Below, piece by piece: positions 1 through 8,548 of a stretch of 64,000 nt of DNA. Source of the stretch: Alcaligenes faecalis (GTDB lineage Bacteria; Pseudomonadota; Gammaproteobacteria; Burkholderiales; Burkholderiaceae_B); assembly GCF_005311025.1 (NCBI RefSeq), contig NZ_CP031747.1, positions 2,168,954 to 2,232,953 on the forward strand, written 5' to 3'. Made by a program: the position numbers and the translations under genes. Position 1 is the first letter of the stretch. Every line of letters begins with the position of its first letter. A model generated the notes under the pieces. That model searched no databases. It had not been told where the DNA came from and saw only the letters and a list, made by a program, of their open reading frames with translations.

Positions 1-787
1 GCCGTCCCTGGTCTATGACGGTTGGGCGTACCCCCAAGGAGGCAATGCCGGGCAGAGCCTGTCCGGTCAGTCCGTGCACCCGGACCACGTACACGCCGGA
101 GCGGGCGGCACAGTGTTCAGGAACACGCACATTCAGGGTCGGGTAGCCAATGTCCCGGCCCAGTTTCTGGCCATGAATGACATGACCACTAATATGAAAG
201 GGTTTGCCCAGCAGGGCACGGGCTCGGTCCAGTTGACCCACGGCCAGGGCGGTGCGCACTTCCGAGCTGGAGATGCGGCGGCCATCGGCATCGGCGACAT
301 CGTGCAGAGTCTCGACGTTAAAGCCATGGCGCTTGCCCGCTTCGCGCAACATTTCAATGTCGCCGGCCCGTTTGTGGCCGTAGCGGAAATCCTCGCCCAC
401 CAGCAGCCAACCCGTATTCAGGCCCTGGACCAGAATCTCGTCAATAAAGGTGGCTGCCGACATATCGGCCATGGCCTGATTGAAGCGGGCCAGATAAATT
501 TGTTCAATGCCACATTGATGCAGGGCTTCGACCTTGTCGCGCAGGCCGCTGATCTGTGTGGGGATCAGTTCGGGCCGTTGGCCGCGCTGCGCAAAAAAGG
601 CGCGTGGGTGGGGCGTAAAGGTCATTACACAGGAGCTCAGGTCTTGCTGGCGCGCCATTTCATTGACGCGATGCAAGATGGCCTGATGGCCCAGATGGAC
701 CCCGTCAAAATTGCCAATGGTGACAGCGCTGCGGGCCGTGCTGTTGCGCCGCGGCAGAGAGCGATAGAGTTTTAGATCAGATTTCAC
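1..787 (-). CDS. ribF: Bifunctional riboflavin kinase / FAD synthetase (partial, C-terminus outside window)
   Basis: Makes FMN from riboflavin (kinase domain) and FAD from FMN (adenylyltransferase domain) in the cytoplasm. About 262 codons are visible. The N-terminal nucleotidyltransferase domain carries GNFDGVHLGHQ (the HIGH-like motif), GEDFRYGHKRAGD and ISSSEVR. The flavokinase domain begins with GHVIHGQKLGRDIGYPTLNV and GVYVVRV before the window edge cuts the gene. The start is read as GTG at 787; no strong ribosome site is seen, so it could move a few codons. It is divergent from purN, with 49 bases between the starts. The family assignment is secure; the missing part is only the end of the kinase domain. 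Confidence 0.95.
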   Translation of the reverse strand, partial: MKSDLKLYRSLPRRNSTARSAVTIGNFDGVHLGHQAILHRVNEMARQQDLSSCVMTFTPHPRAFFAQRGQRPELIPTQISGLRDKVEALHQCGIEQIYLARFNQAMADMSAATFIDEILVQGLNTGWLLVGEDFRYGHKRAGDIEMLREAGKRHGFNVETLHDVADADGRRISSSEVRTALAVGQLDRARALLGKPFHISGHVIHGQKLGRDIGYPTLNVRVPEHCAARSGVYVVRVHGLTGQALPGIASLGVRPTVIDQGR

Positions 788-836
788 AAGCGAGAGTTTA
801 CAATTTTGGATTCGTTATTTCTCGGGAAACAGGATT

Positions 837-1493
837 TTGACCGATTCCACCCTACCTTGTCGCCTTGTTGTGCTTATTTCAGGCCGGGGCTCCAACTTGC
901 AGGCCATAGGCGAACTGATCAAGACAGCGGGCTTAAATGGCCGTATCGAGGCGGTCATCTCTAACAAGGGCGATGCGCCCGGACTGGAATGGGCGCAGCG
1001 TCAAGGGCTGCCTACCGAGACGGTTTCGCATCGCGAATTTGCAACACGTGAAGCCTTTGACCAGGCTTTGGCACGCGTGATCGACCGCTACCAGCCAGAT
1101 TATGTTCTACTTGCGGGATTCATGCGCATCCTGAGCACCGATTTTGTTCAGCACTATGCAGGCAAGCTCATCAATATACACCCATCCTTGCTTCCTAGCT
1201 TTCCCGGTTTGAATACCCATCAACAGGCACTTGACGCGGGCGTGCAGTTTCACGGCTGCTCGGTGCACTTTGTGACCCCTGTGCTCGATGATGGTCCCAT
1301 CATTGCTCAAAGTATCGTGCCCGTCCTGCACGACGATGATGCACAGACTCTGGCAGAGCGCGTTTTGGCAACCGAACACCACGTCTATACCGAGGCCGTA
1401 CGCTGGCTGATCGAGGGACGGGTGCGTTTGCAGGCTGATGGCCGTGTCGAGGTTGCCGGACTTGCGCATCGCGGCTTTTATTTCCCCGCCTGA
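837..1493 (+). CDS. purN: Phosphoribosylglycinamide formyltransferase (GART 1)
   Basis: Transfers a formyl group from 10-formyl-tetrahydrofolate to GAR, the third step of purine synthesis. The 218-residue protein has the phosphate loop SGRGSN (15-20), the catalytic triad equivalents Asn113, His115 (INIHPSLLPSFPG) and Asp151 (LDDGP), and normal family length. The start is TTG at 837, preceded by a CAGGA ribosome site; no ATG fits the conserved N-terminus. It lies 32 bases upstream of the rRNA methyltransferase gene and is probably co-transcribed with it. Confidence 0.95.
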   Translation: MTDSTLPCRLVVLISGRGSNLQAIGELIKTAGLNGRIEAVISNKGDAPGLEWAQRQGLPTETVSHREFATREAFDQALARVIDRYQPDYVLLAGFMRILSTDFVQHYAGKLINIHPSLLPSFPGLNTHQQALDAGVQFHGCSVHFVTPVLDDGPIIAQSIVPVLHDDDAQTLAERVLATEHHVYTEAVRWLIEGRVRLQADGRVEVAGLAHRGFYFPA

Positions 1494-1525
1494 TTGAGCG
1501 GGCTATTTGGAATTTTTGAATATTC

Positions 1526-2932
1526 ATGTCTGATCACCAACAATCCCGCGGCCGCTCGGACCGCAAGCGCCCGTCCTCGTCTGCCCAACGTAACGAGTCC
1601 GGAGCGCGTGGTCGCCCTTATGCAGCACGCCGCGACAAACCCTCGGGTCCACCCGAGCCGGGCGCGATGGCACAGCGCCGTCTGGAGCAGGTCTCCAGCG
1701 CCCTGGGTGAAGTTTTGCAGTGGAAGCACCCCGCCGACCTGGCCTTGACACGCTGGGCGCGTACACGCCCCAAAATGGGCTCGCGTGACCGTGCCGAGAT
1801 CCGTGAGGCCGTGTTTGATGTGCTGCGCCACCTGCGTCAGTACCGTAACTGGGCGGAAAGCGGCGTAGGCCCATCTACCCGTCGTCTGGCCATTCTGGGC
1901 CTGTCTACGGCTATCGGTCAGGAATCCCTGTCTTTGGGGCTGACGGAAGAAGAGCGCCAGTGGCTGGGCCATATCCGCGCCCTGAATGTGGACGGTCTGC
2001 CGGTTGGCGTGCGTCTGAGCCTGCCCGAGTGGCTGGAAGAGCGTCTGAAAGAGATTCCCGATTCCTACAAGTTGATGGCCGCCATGAACGAGCAGGCCTT
2101 GCTGGATCTGCGCGTCAACCCCATGAAAGCCGAGCGCGATACTGTGTTGCGTCAGCTGCAAAACGGCCCTATGGCTCGTTTCAAACCGGTTGCCATGCCT
2201 TTTTCGCCTTGGGGTATCCGTATTGAAGGCCGCCCATCTGTCGCAGTATGGCCACAGTATGAGAAGGGCGAGCTGGAAATTCAGGAAGAGGGCAGCCAGT
2301 TGCTGACCGCCTTGCTGGAGCCTCGCCGTGGCGAGATGGTTATTGACTATTGCGCCGGTGCTGGTGGCAAGTCCCTGCTGCTGGGTGCCTTGATGCGCTC
2401 TACAGGCCGTTTGTACGCCTTTGACGTGTCGGCCACCCGCTTGAACAAGGCCAAACCGCGCTTTGCCCGTGCTGGTCTGTCCAATGTGGTGCCTGTCGTG
2501 ATTCAGGAAGCGGGCGACCAGCGTGTTCGCCGCCTGCATGGCAAGGCACAGCGTGTGTTGGTAGACGCTCCTTGCAGTGGATTGGGAACTTTGCGTCGAA
2601 ATCCTGATCTTAAGTGGCGTCAACACCCCCAAGCTCTGGAGCAGTACACTCAGATGCAGGCCGACATTCTGGAGCAAGCCGCGGCTTGTGTCGCACCAGG
2701 AGGTCGTTTGGTTTATGCAACATGTAGTTTCTTGCCTGAAGAAAACGAGCAGCAAGTGCAGGCGTTCTTGGACAAGCATCCCGAGTTCAAGCTGCTGGAT
2801 GCCCGGGAAATCTTGAAGGACAAATGTCCGGCCCTCGCGCTAGAGGGGCCTTATTTGAATCTGCGCACGGACCGTCACCAAACCGACTGTTTCTTTGGTG
2901 CGGCACTTGAACGAATCACGGAAAGTGCTTGA
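1526..2932 (+). CDS. RsmB/NOP-family 5-methylcytosine RNA methyltransferase
   Basis: SAM-dependent methyltransferase predicted to form m5C in rRNA. Of 468 residues, the first 50 are basic, low-complexity and probably disordered. A helical region follows to about residue 240 and then the Rossmann domain: SAM loop DYCAGAGGKS (274-283), and the two family cysteines in DAPCSG (Cys350) and YATCSF (Cys400). Cys400 is the attacking nucleophile and Cys350 the resolving residue by family knowledge. It follows purN in the same direction. The NOP family has several members with different target cytosines, so the exact site (C967 or other) cannot be named from sequence alone and no symbol is given. Confidence 0.88.
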   Translation: MSDHQQSRGRSDRKRPSSSAQRNESGARGRPYAARRDKPSGPPEPGAMAQRRLEQVSSALGEVLQWKHPADLALTRWARTRPKMGSRDRAEIREAVFDVLRHLRQYRNWAESGVGPSTRRLAILGLSTAIGQESLSLGLTEEERQWLGHIRALNVDGLPVGVRLSLPEWLEERLKEIPDSYKLMAAMNEQALLDLRVNPMKAERDTVLRQLQNGPMARFKPVAMPFSPWGIRIEGRPSVAVWPQYEKGELEIQEEGSQLLTALLEPRRGEMVIDYCAGAGGKSLLLGALMRSTGRLYAFDVSATRLNKAKPRFARAGLSNVVPVVIQEAGDQRVRRLHGKAQRVLVDAPCSGLGTLRRNPDLKWRQHPQALEQYTQMQADILEQAAACVAPGGRLVYATCSFLPEENEQQVQAFLDKHPEFKLLDAREILKDKCPALALEGPYLNLRTDRHQTDCFFGAALERITESA

Positions 2933-3033
2933 TTTAAAGCAAGTTCGTCCTTAAATAGTGTTATTGTTAACTGGTTAGGTGGGCTACACTTTTCCGGTTT
3001 CCCTTAACACAAAGATCAGGTCTAAAAGGGTCT

Positions 3034-4260
3034 ATGCAATCGTTTCTTTCTTTTCTTGCTGACGGATGGCTGCAACTGTCTTGGTGGCAGCTCACTCTTG
3101 TCATTCTGGCGGTGACGCATGTCACTATTGTGTCAGTTACCGTATTTCTCCACCGCAGTCAGGCGCACCGCGGGCTGGACCTGCACCCTGCGCTGATGCA
3201 TTTCTTCCGTTTCTGGCTCTGGATGACCACCGGTATGGTCACAAAAGAATGGGTTGCGATTCACCGCAAGCACCACGCCAAATGCGAACGTGAAGGCGAT
3301 CCCCATTCCCCTGTGGTCTTTGGTCTGGGCCAGGTGTTCTTCCGTGGTGCAGAACTGTACCGTCAGGAAGCCACCAACCCTGAAACCTTGAAGCGTTTCG
3401 GTCACGGCACGCCCGATGACTGGCTCGAGCGCAACCTGTACAGCAAATACAGCATGTTGGGTATTACCATCATGCTGGGTATTGATCTGTTCCTGTTCGG
3501 TCTGCTGGGTCTGACTGTCTGGGCTATCCAGATGGCCTGGATTCCTTTCTGGGCAGCTGGTGTGGTGAACGGTCTGGGTCACGCTATCGGTTACCGCAAC
3601 TTTGCCAGCCCTGATACCAGCACCAATGTGTTCCCTTGGGGCATCATCATTGGTGGTGAAGAGCTGCACAACAATCACCACGCTTACGGTACGTCCGCCA
3701 AGTTCTCCAGCAAATGGTACGAATTTGACTTGGGCTGGTGCTACATCTCGGTGTTCAAGGCACTGGGTCTGGCCAAGGTCAAGAAGGTCGCTCCCAAGCT
3801 GCGTCTGGAGCCTAGCGTGCCTTCGAATGCTCCGCTGGAAGGCATCAGCCTGGCCACCTTGCAGGGCGTGATTACTCACCGCTATGAAATTCTGGCCCGC
3901 TATGCGGACATCATCAAAACCACGGCCTCGGAAGAAATCGCTCGTCTGAAGCCACAAGTGAACAAAGACAACCCGAATTGCTCCTGGTCCCTGCTGGAAA
4001 GCTGCAACGACTGGATCGGTCGCGGCGACGATGTTCTGGCTCCCGAGCAGCGCGCTGAACTGGAAACCGTAGCGGCTGGCGATTCCCGCCTGTCCATCCT
4101 GGTTCGCATGCAGCGTGAACTGGCCGGTATCTGGGAAAGCTCCAGTGCCTCCAGCGAGCAGTTGCTGTCCGACCTGCGCACCTGGTGCCAGCGCGCTCAG
4201 CAAAGTGGTATTGAAAGTCTTGAGCAGTTCGCCTTGCGTCTGCGCCGCTACGCGGCATGA
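3034..4260 (+). CDS. Membrane fatty acid (acyl-CoA/acyl-lipid) desaturase
   Basis: Di-iron membrane desaturase introducing a cis double bond in acyl chains, likely delta-9 type. The three histidine boxes are present: His40-RSQA-His45, His77-RK-His80-His81, and His212-NN-His215-His216, with an extra His183 in GLGHAIGYRNF. Hydrophobic segments lie at about 15-40, 55-70, 140-165 and 165-185. The protein is 408 residues; about 120 C-terminal residues after the catalytic core form a soluble, mostly helical extension. The final TGA overlaps the uvrD ATG by 4 bases (ATGA), so the two are translationally coupled. Substrate and regiospecificity are inferred only. Confidence 0.9.
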   Translation: MQSFLSFLADGWLQLSWWQLTLVILAVTHVTIVSVTVFLHRSQAHRGLDLHPALMHFFRFWLWMTTGMVTKEWVAIHRKHHAKCEREGDPHSPVVFGLGQVFFRGAELYRQEATNPETLKRFGHGTPDDWLERNLYSKYSMLGITIMLGIDLFLFGLLGLTVWAIQMAWIPFWAAGVVNGLGHAIGYRNFASPDTSTNVFPWGIIIGGEELHNNHHAYGTSAKFSSKWYEFDLGWCYISVFKALGLAKVKKVAPKLRLEPSVPSNAPLEGISLATLQGVITHRYEILARYADIIKTTASEEIARLKPQVNKDNPNCSWSLLESCNDWIGRGDDVLAPEQRAELETVAAGDSRLSILVRMQRELAGIWESSSASSEQLLSDLRTWCQRAQQSGIESLEQFALRLRRYAA

Positions 4261-6551
4261 TGGATCGCTTAAACCCGGAACAGCGAGCCGCCGTTACTTT
4301 ACCCTCTGGCCATGCCCTGGTGCTGGCCGGAGCGGGTAGCGGAAAAACCAGTGTACTGACCTCCCGAATGGCCTGGTTAATCCAGACCGGGCAGGTCAGC
4401 CCACATGGCCTTGCTGCTGTTACCTTCACCAATAAAGCCGCGCGCGAAATGCTGACGCGGCTTACTTCTTTATTGCCTATCGATACCCGCGGAATGTGGG
4501 TCGGGACCTTTCACGGCCTGTGCAATCGCCTGCTGCGCATGCATTACCGTGATGCCGGTCTGGTGCAGACGTTCCAGATTCTGGATACGGCAGATCAGTT
4601 GGCGTCCATCAAGCGTATGGTCAAGGCCAATAATGTGGATGACGAGAAATTTCCGCCCAAGGAAATTCAGAAGTTCATCAACGCCTGTAAAGAAGATGGC
4701 CAACGTCCTGGCGACCTGGAAGCGCACGACCCTCACCGCCGCCGCCTGATCGAGCTTTATCAGCTTTATCAAGAGCAGTGCGAACGTGAAGGAGTAGTGG
4801 ACTTTGGCGAGCTGCTGCTGCGTGCCTACGAGCTGTTGTCCCGCAATGCCCCGATTCGCGAGCATTATCAGCGCCGTTTCAAACACATTCTGGTCGACGA
4901 GTTCCAGGACACCAACGTGCTGCAGTATCGCTGGTTGCGTCTTTTGGCCGGTGATCAGGCCTGCATGTTTGCCGTGGGCGACGATGACCAGTCCATCTAC
5001 GCATTCCGTGGCGCGAACGTGGGCAATATGGCCGACTTCGAGCGCGACTATGCCCGTGGCAATGTGATACGCCTGGAGCAGAACTACCGTTCCTGCGGCC
5101 ATATTCTGGATTCGGCCAACGCGCTGATCGAGAACAATAGCGGCCGTCTGGGCAAGAATTTATGGACCGATAGTGGCGAAGGCGAGCTGGTACGCATCAG
5201 CGAACTGGCCTCGGATGCCCTGGAGGCTCAGTGGATTGTGGACGAAGTCCGCGCCCTGATCGCCGAAGGCAAGCCACGCCGTGAAATTGCCATCCTGTAT
5301 CGCAGCAACGCCCAGTCCCGAGTGATTGAGCACAGACTGTTTTCCCAAGGCTTGCCCTACAAAGTGTATGGCGGCCACCGCTTTTTCGAGCGTCAGGAAA
5401 TCAAGCACGTACTGGCTTACTTGCGTCTGATGGACAACGCGGATGATGACACCGCTTTCTTGCGCGTCGTGAACTTCCCGACTCGTGGGATTGGTGCTCG
5501 CTCTGTGGAGCAACTGGCTGATCTGGCGCGTGAGCGCGGTACCAGCTTGCTGCGTGCCATTCCTTACCTGCAAGGACGTGCGGCTGCCAGCCTGATGCGT
5601 TTCTCGAACCTGATTCAGGATATGGCCAGCCAGGCGCAGATCCTGTCCTTACCCGAGCTGATTGAGCACGTTGTCCACGACAGTACCTTGCTGGCCCATT
5701 ACCAGGCCGACCGCGAAGGTGCCGAACGGCTGGAGAACTTGCAGGAGTTGGTCAACGCGGCCACGGTTTTTGTGGGTGAAGAAGGTTTTGCCGAGCTACC
5801 CGCAGGTCGAGTCCCTGAAGCGGTAGCGGGCGAGTCCGAGCAGGCCATGCAGAACCCGGATCAACCGGCTGCCTCTGTGCTGGCTCCCATGTCGCCTTTA
5901 GGCTCTTTCTTGACTCATGCTTCTCTGGAAGCAGGGGACAATCAGGCCCAGGCTGGCCAGGACGCCATTCAGTTGATGACGATCCACGCAGCCAAAGGTC
6001 TGGAGTTCGATGCCGTCTTCATTACTGGTTTGGAAGAGGGCTTGTTCCCGCATGAGAACAGCTTGTTCGACCCCGGTGGGATCGAGGAAGAGCGTCGTTT
6101 GATGTACGTGGCGATTACGCGGGCGCGTCAGCGTTTGTACATCACTCTGGCGCAAAGCCGCATGTTGCATGGCCAGACGCGTTACGCCATGCGTTCGCGC
6201 TTTCTGGAAGAGCTGCCGGAGCAACACATCAAATGGTTGTCGGCCCGCTATACCAGTACACCCGTGCAGTCAGAGGCCAGTTCGGGGGCCTTCCGTCGTG
6301 GTCAAAGCTGGGAGTCCAAGGACAAGAGCTATTCAGCCCAGCCTTACGGCGGTCGCAGTCACACCAGCGTGCTGGAAGTGAATGGCCAGACTTTCCGGGT
6401 GGGGCAGGGGGTGCATCACAACCGCTTTGGTGAAGGCACCATTATTAATCTGACGGGTCAGGGTGACGATGCCCAGGCCTTGATTCAGTTTCGTGAAGTC
6501 GGCAGCAAGACTCTGGCCCTGGCCATTGCCAAACTGGATCCTGTTAGCTAA
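4257..6551 (+). CDS. uvrD: ATP-dependent DNA helicase UvrD (helicase II)
   Basis: Superfamily 1A 3'-5' helicase acting in nucleotide excision and mismatch repair. The 764-residue protein has Walker A AGAGSGKT (24-31), motif II DEFQDTN, motif III GDDDQSIYAFRGA, motif IV QNYRS, motif V TIHAAKGLEFD and motif VI VAITRARQRL in order. The C-terminal RNA-polymerase-interacting Tudor-like domain (GQGVHHNRFGEGTI... KTLALAIAKLDPV) favours UvrD over Rep. It overlaps the desaturase stop by 4 bases and is followed by a strong terminator at 6593. No CTGT-N8-ACAG LexA box is seen upstream, in keeping with its position second in an operon. Confidence 0.94.
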   Translation: MMDRLNPEQRAAVTLPSGHALVLAGAGSGKTSVLTSRMAWLIQTGQVSPHGLAAVTFTNKAAREMLTRLTSLLPIDTRGMWVGTFHGLCNRLLRMHYRDAGLVQTFQILDTADQLASIKRMVKANNVDDEKFPPKEIQKFINACKEDGQRPGDLEAHDPHRRRLIELYQLYQEQCEREGVVDFGELLLRAYELLSRNAPIREHYQRRFKHILVDEFQDTNVLQYRWLRLLAGDQACMFAVGDDDQSIYAFRGANVGNMADFERDYARGNVIRLEQNYRSCGHILDSANALIENNSGRLGKNLWTDSGEGELVRISELASDALEAQWIVDEVRALIAEGKPRREIAILYRSNAQSRVIEHRLFSQGLPYKVYGGHRFFERQEIKHVLAYLRLMDNADDDTAFLRVVNFPTRGIGARSVEQLADLARERGTSLLRAIPYLQGRAAASLMRFSNLIQDMASQAQILSLPELIEHVVHDSTLLAHYQADREGAERLENLQELVNAATVFVGEEGFAELPAGRVPEAVAGESEQAMQNPDQPAASVLAPMSPLGSFLTHASLEAGDNQAQAGQDAIQLMTIHAAKGLEFDAVFITGLEEGLFPHENSLFDPGGIEEERRLMYVAITRARQRLYITLAQSRMLHGQTRYAMRSRFLEELPEQHIKWLSARYTSTPVQSEASSGAFRRGQSWESKDKSYSAQPYGGRSHTSVLEVNGQTFRVGQGVHHNRFGEGTIINLTGQGDDAQALIQFREVGSKTLALAIAKLDPVS

Positions 6552-6592
6552 AAAGCGAAGCAACGACTGAATCAGTCAATCGTAGTTTGAAG

Positions 6593-6619
6593 GCCCCCGG
6601 AAACTCCGGGGGCTTTTTT
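6593..6619 (+). terminator. Rho-independent terminator after uvrD
   Basis: GCCCCCGG (6593-6600), five-base loop, CCGGGGGC (6606-6613), then six T. Ends the desaturase-uvrD transcript. Confidence 0.92.
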
Positions 6620-6942
6620 ATGGCCTGCCCTATGTCATGGAAATTTTCAAACAGCCGCAGTTTTTACAGCCGTTTTATTTCAAGCCCTTCATTTTTACTC
6701 TTCATCGTGCTCGACGCGGATGCCTCCCAGGAAAAATTTCTCACCTTATTTCACGTTTTGGATAAACACAGAGATTGCAGGGAAACCCTTGTTTCAAGCG
6801 ACTTTCCCGTTTTTGTCTTCCTTCTTTAAAGCTCTATATGATCGTTATATATAAGGGTTATAGATTCTAGTTATAAAGCTGGTGCCCCCATAAAATCGAA
6901 GCCTAAATTAATTACAGATAACAAACACACATGGAGGCGATC
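6620..6942. other. A+T-rich intergenic region upstream of sorA
   Basis: About 320 bases without a convincing gene. The last 110 bases are very A+T-rich with several TATA-like words (TATATGATCGTTATATATAA, about 6835-6855), so the sorA promoter must lie here, but no single -35/-10 pair stands out. An 80-codon open frame overlapping the terminator has no ribosome site and is not believed. Confidence 0.5.
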
Positions 6943-8163
6943 ATGGAACCTAGCAATCTCTCACGCCGGCGTATGCTTTTGTCGACGGGCGGGGTGATGG
7001 CCCTGGCCGGTACAGCAAGCCTGACACCCTTGTCAGCGGCACTGGCTCAGGAAAAGGCAAAAACGCAGGCCAAAGCCTTGCCAGCCTATGCATCCTGGAA
7101 ACATGCCGACAGCTTGATCGTGCACAGTGCCAACACTATTGAAACCAAACGCAGCGCTTTTGGCTCGGGTTTGATCACGCCGCTGGATCGCTTGTTCGTG
7201 CGTAATAACGTGGCCCCCCCATCCGAGCAGATCGTGGCTGATCCGGACGCCTGGGTGCTGTCGATCAAGGGCGTGAAGAACCCGAAAGACATGAGCGTCG
7301 CCGAGCTGAAACGCCTGGGTCTGGTGGCTGTGCCCATGGTGCTGCAGTGTTCGGGTAATGGTCGTGCTTTTTTCCCTGAAAAACCCAGTGGTACTCAGTG
7401 GACGGTAGGTGCCGCTGGCTGTGTGGTCTTTACCGGCGTGCCGATCAAGGCCGTGCTGGAGGCTGTGGGCGGCATGGAGGAGGGCGCCAAGTACATGACC
7501 GGTCAGGGCGGCGAGGAAATTCCTCAAGGGCTGGACCCGAACACCATTATGGTAGAGCGTTCGATTCCCCTGGAAGCCATTGATGACGCTATCCTGGCCT
7601 GGGAGATCAATGGTCAGCCCATCCCCTTGGCTCACGGCGGCCCCTTGCGCTTGATCGTGCCGGGTTACACCGGGGTCAATAACGTCAAGTACATCAAGCA
7701 ACTGGCGTTTACCAAAGAGCAGTCTGCTGCCAACATTCAGCAAAACAGCTACCGTTTGGCGCCTGTGGGTGAGAAGTCCAACCCCAATCAGGAGTCGGTT
7801 TGGGAAATGCCTGTCAAGTCCTGGGTGACCAGCCCTAGTGGTGAGCCTGGCGAAGAACTCAAGGCCGGCAAGGTACAGATCCAGGGCTTGGCTTTTGGAG
7901 GCATGTCGGCAGCCAAAGAAGTGGAAGTGTCCGTGGATGGTGGCAAGAACTGGGTGAAAGCGACGTTTGTAGGCCCTGATCTGGGCAAGTATGCGTGGCG
8001 TCAGTTCGTTGCAGGCGTGGATTTGAAACCAGGCAAGTATGAGATTGCCAGTCGCGCGACCAGCGAAGCAGGCACGGTACAGCCTGAAGAGCGCGTACCT
8101 AATAACCGTGGCTATCTGAACAACAGCTGGCGCGACCACATGCTGGCTGTCACGGTCGTTTAA
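6943..8163 (+). CDS. sorA: Sulfite dehydrogenase molybdenum subunit (sulfite:cytochrome c oxidoreductase)
   Basis: Periplasmic molybdopterin enzyme of the sulfite-oxidase family, oxidising sulfite to sulfate and passing electrons to the cytochrome encoded next door. A twin-arginine signal, SRRRMLLSTGG (7-17), and a cleavage site near ALA-QE predict folded export by Tat. The molybdenum-ligand cysteine lies in VLQCSGNGRAF (Cys136). The C-terminal third is the Mo-co dimerisation fold (KVQIQGLAFGG, VEVSVDGGKNW). ATG 6943 (406 residues) is chosen over ATG 6931 because GGAGG at 6933-6937 overlaps the upstream ATG and sits five bases before 6943. No other sulfur-oxidation genes adjoin it. Confidence 0.88.
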   Translation: MEPSNLSRRRMLLSTGGVMALAGTASLTPLSAALAQEKAKTQAKALPAYASWKHADSLIVHSANTIETKRSAFGSGLITPLDRLFVRNNVAPPSEQIVADPDAWVLSIKGVKNPKDMSVAELKRLGLVAVPMVLQCSGNGRAFFPEKPSGTQWTVGAAGCVVFTGVPIKAVLEAVGGMEEGAKYMTGQGGEEIPQGLDPNTIMVERSIPLEAIDDAILAWEINGQPIPLAHGGPLRLIVPGYTGVNNVKYIKQLAFTKEQSAANIQQNSYRLAPVGEKSNPNQESVWEMPVKSWVTSPSGEPGEELKAGKVQIQGLAFGGMSAAKEVEVSVDGGKNWVKATFVGPDLGKYAWRQFVAGVDLKPGKYEIASRATSEAGTVQPEERVPNNRGYLNNSWRDHMLAVTVV

Positions 8164-8179
8164 GTCTTGAATGTTGTAC

Positions 8180-8201
8180 CCGCCCCGTCAGCTCGGGGCG
8201 G
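8180..8201 (+). other. Intercistronic G+C hairpin between sorA and sorB
   Basis: An 8-bp perfect stem (8180-8187 with 8194-8201, loop TCAGCT) lies 17 bases after the sorA stop and just before the sorB ribosome site GGAAGGGA. There is no T run, so it is more likely an mRNA-stability or partial-attenuation element than a terminator. Confidence 0.6.
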
Positions 8202-8216
8202 CTATGGAAGGGAATC

Positions 8217-8525
8217 ATGAAGAAATATCTAGTTGCTGCAGTATCTGTATTTGTTTTTAGTACTCAAGCCTACGCTCAGGAGCAAGGCAAGGAACTGTTT
8301 CTGACAGGTGCCAAACCCATTGCCTGTGCGGTCTGTCATACCTTGGCTGATGCTGGTTCAGCCGGGGCCATTGGTCCGGATCTGGATGAACTCAAGCCAG
8401 GCAAGGAGCAGATCCTGAAGGTCATGAAAGAAGGCATGGGCGCCATGCCTTCTTTTGCACAAACCATGAGTGACGAAGAGCGCGATGCTGTCGCCACCTA
8501 TGTCAGCTCTGTAGCGGGTCAGTAA
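8217..8525 (+). CDS. sorB: Sulfite dehydrogenase c-type cytochrome subunit
   Basis: A 102-residue monohaem cytochrome c with a Sec signal peptide (cleavage after AYA, residue 20), haem-binding CAVCH (Cys37, Cys40, His41) and probable axial Met77 in GAMPSF. It follows sorA by 53 bases with its own GGAAGGGA ribosome site. Size, export and position match the haem partner that takes electrons from SorA. A generic small cytochrome c would look the same without the context. Confidence 0.86.
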   Translation: MKKYLVAAVSVFVFSTQAYAQEQGKELFLTGAKPIACAVCHTLADAGSAGAIGPDLDELKPGKEQILKVMKEGMGAMPSFAQTMSDEERDAVATYVSSVAGQ

Positions 8526-8548
8526 GTTCCACCTGCTGTAGTCAGACG

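Noticed and set aside
6587-6829. 80-codon frame after uvrD
   Set aside because: Starts inside the terminator and has no ribosome site.
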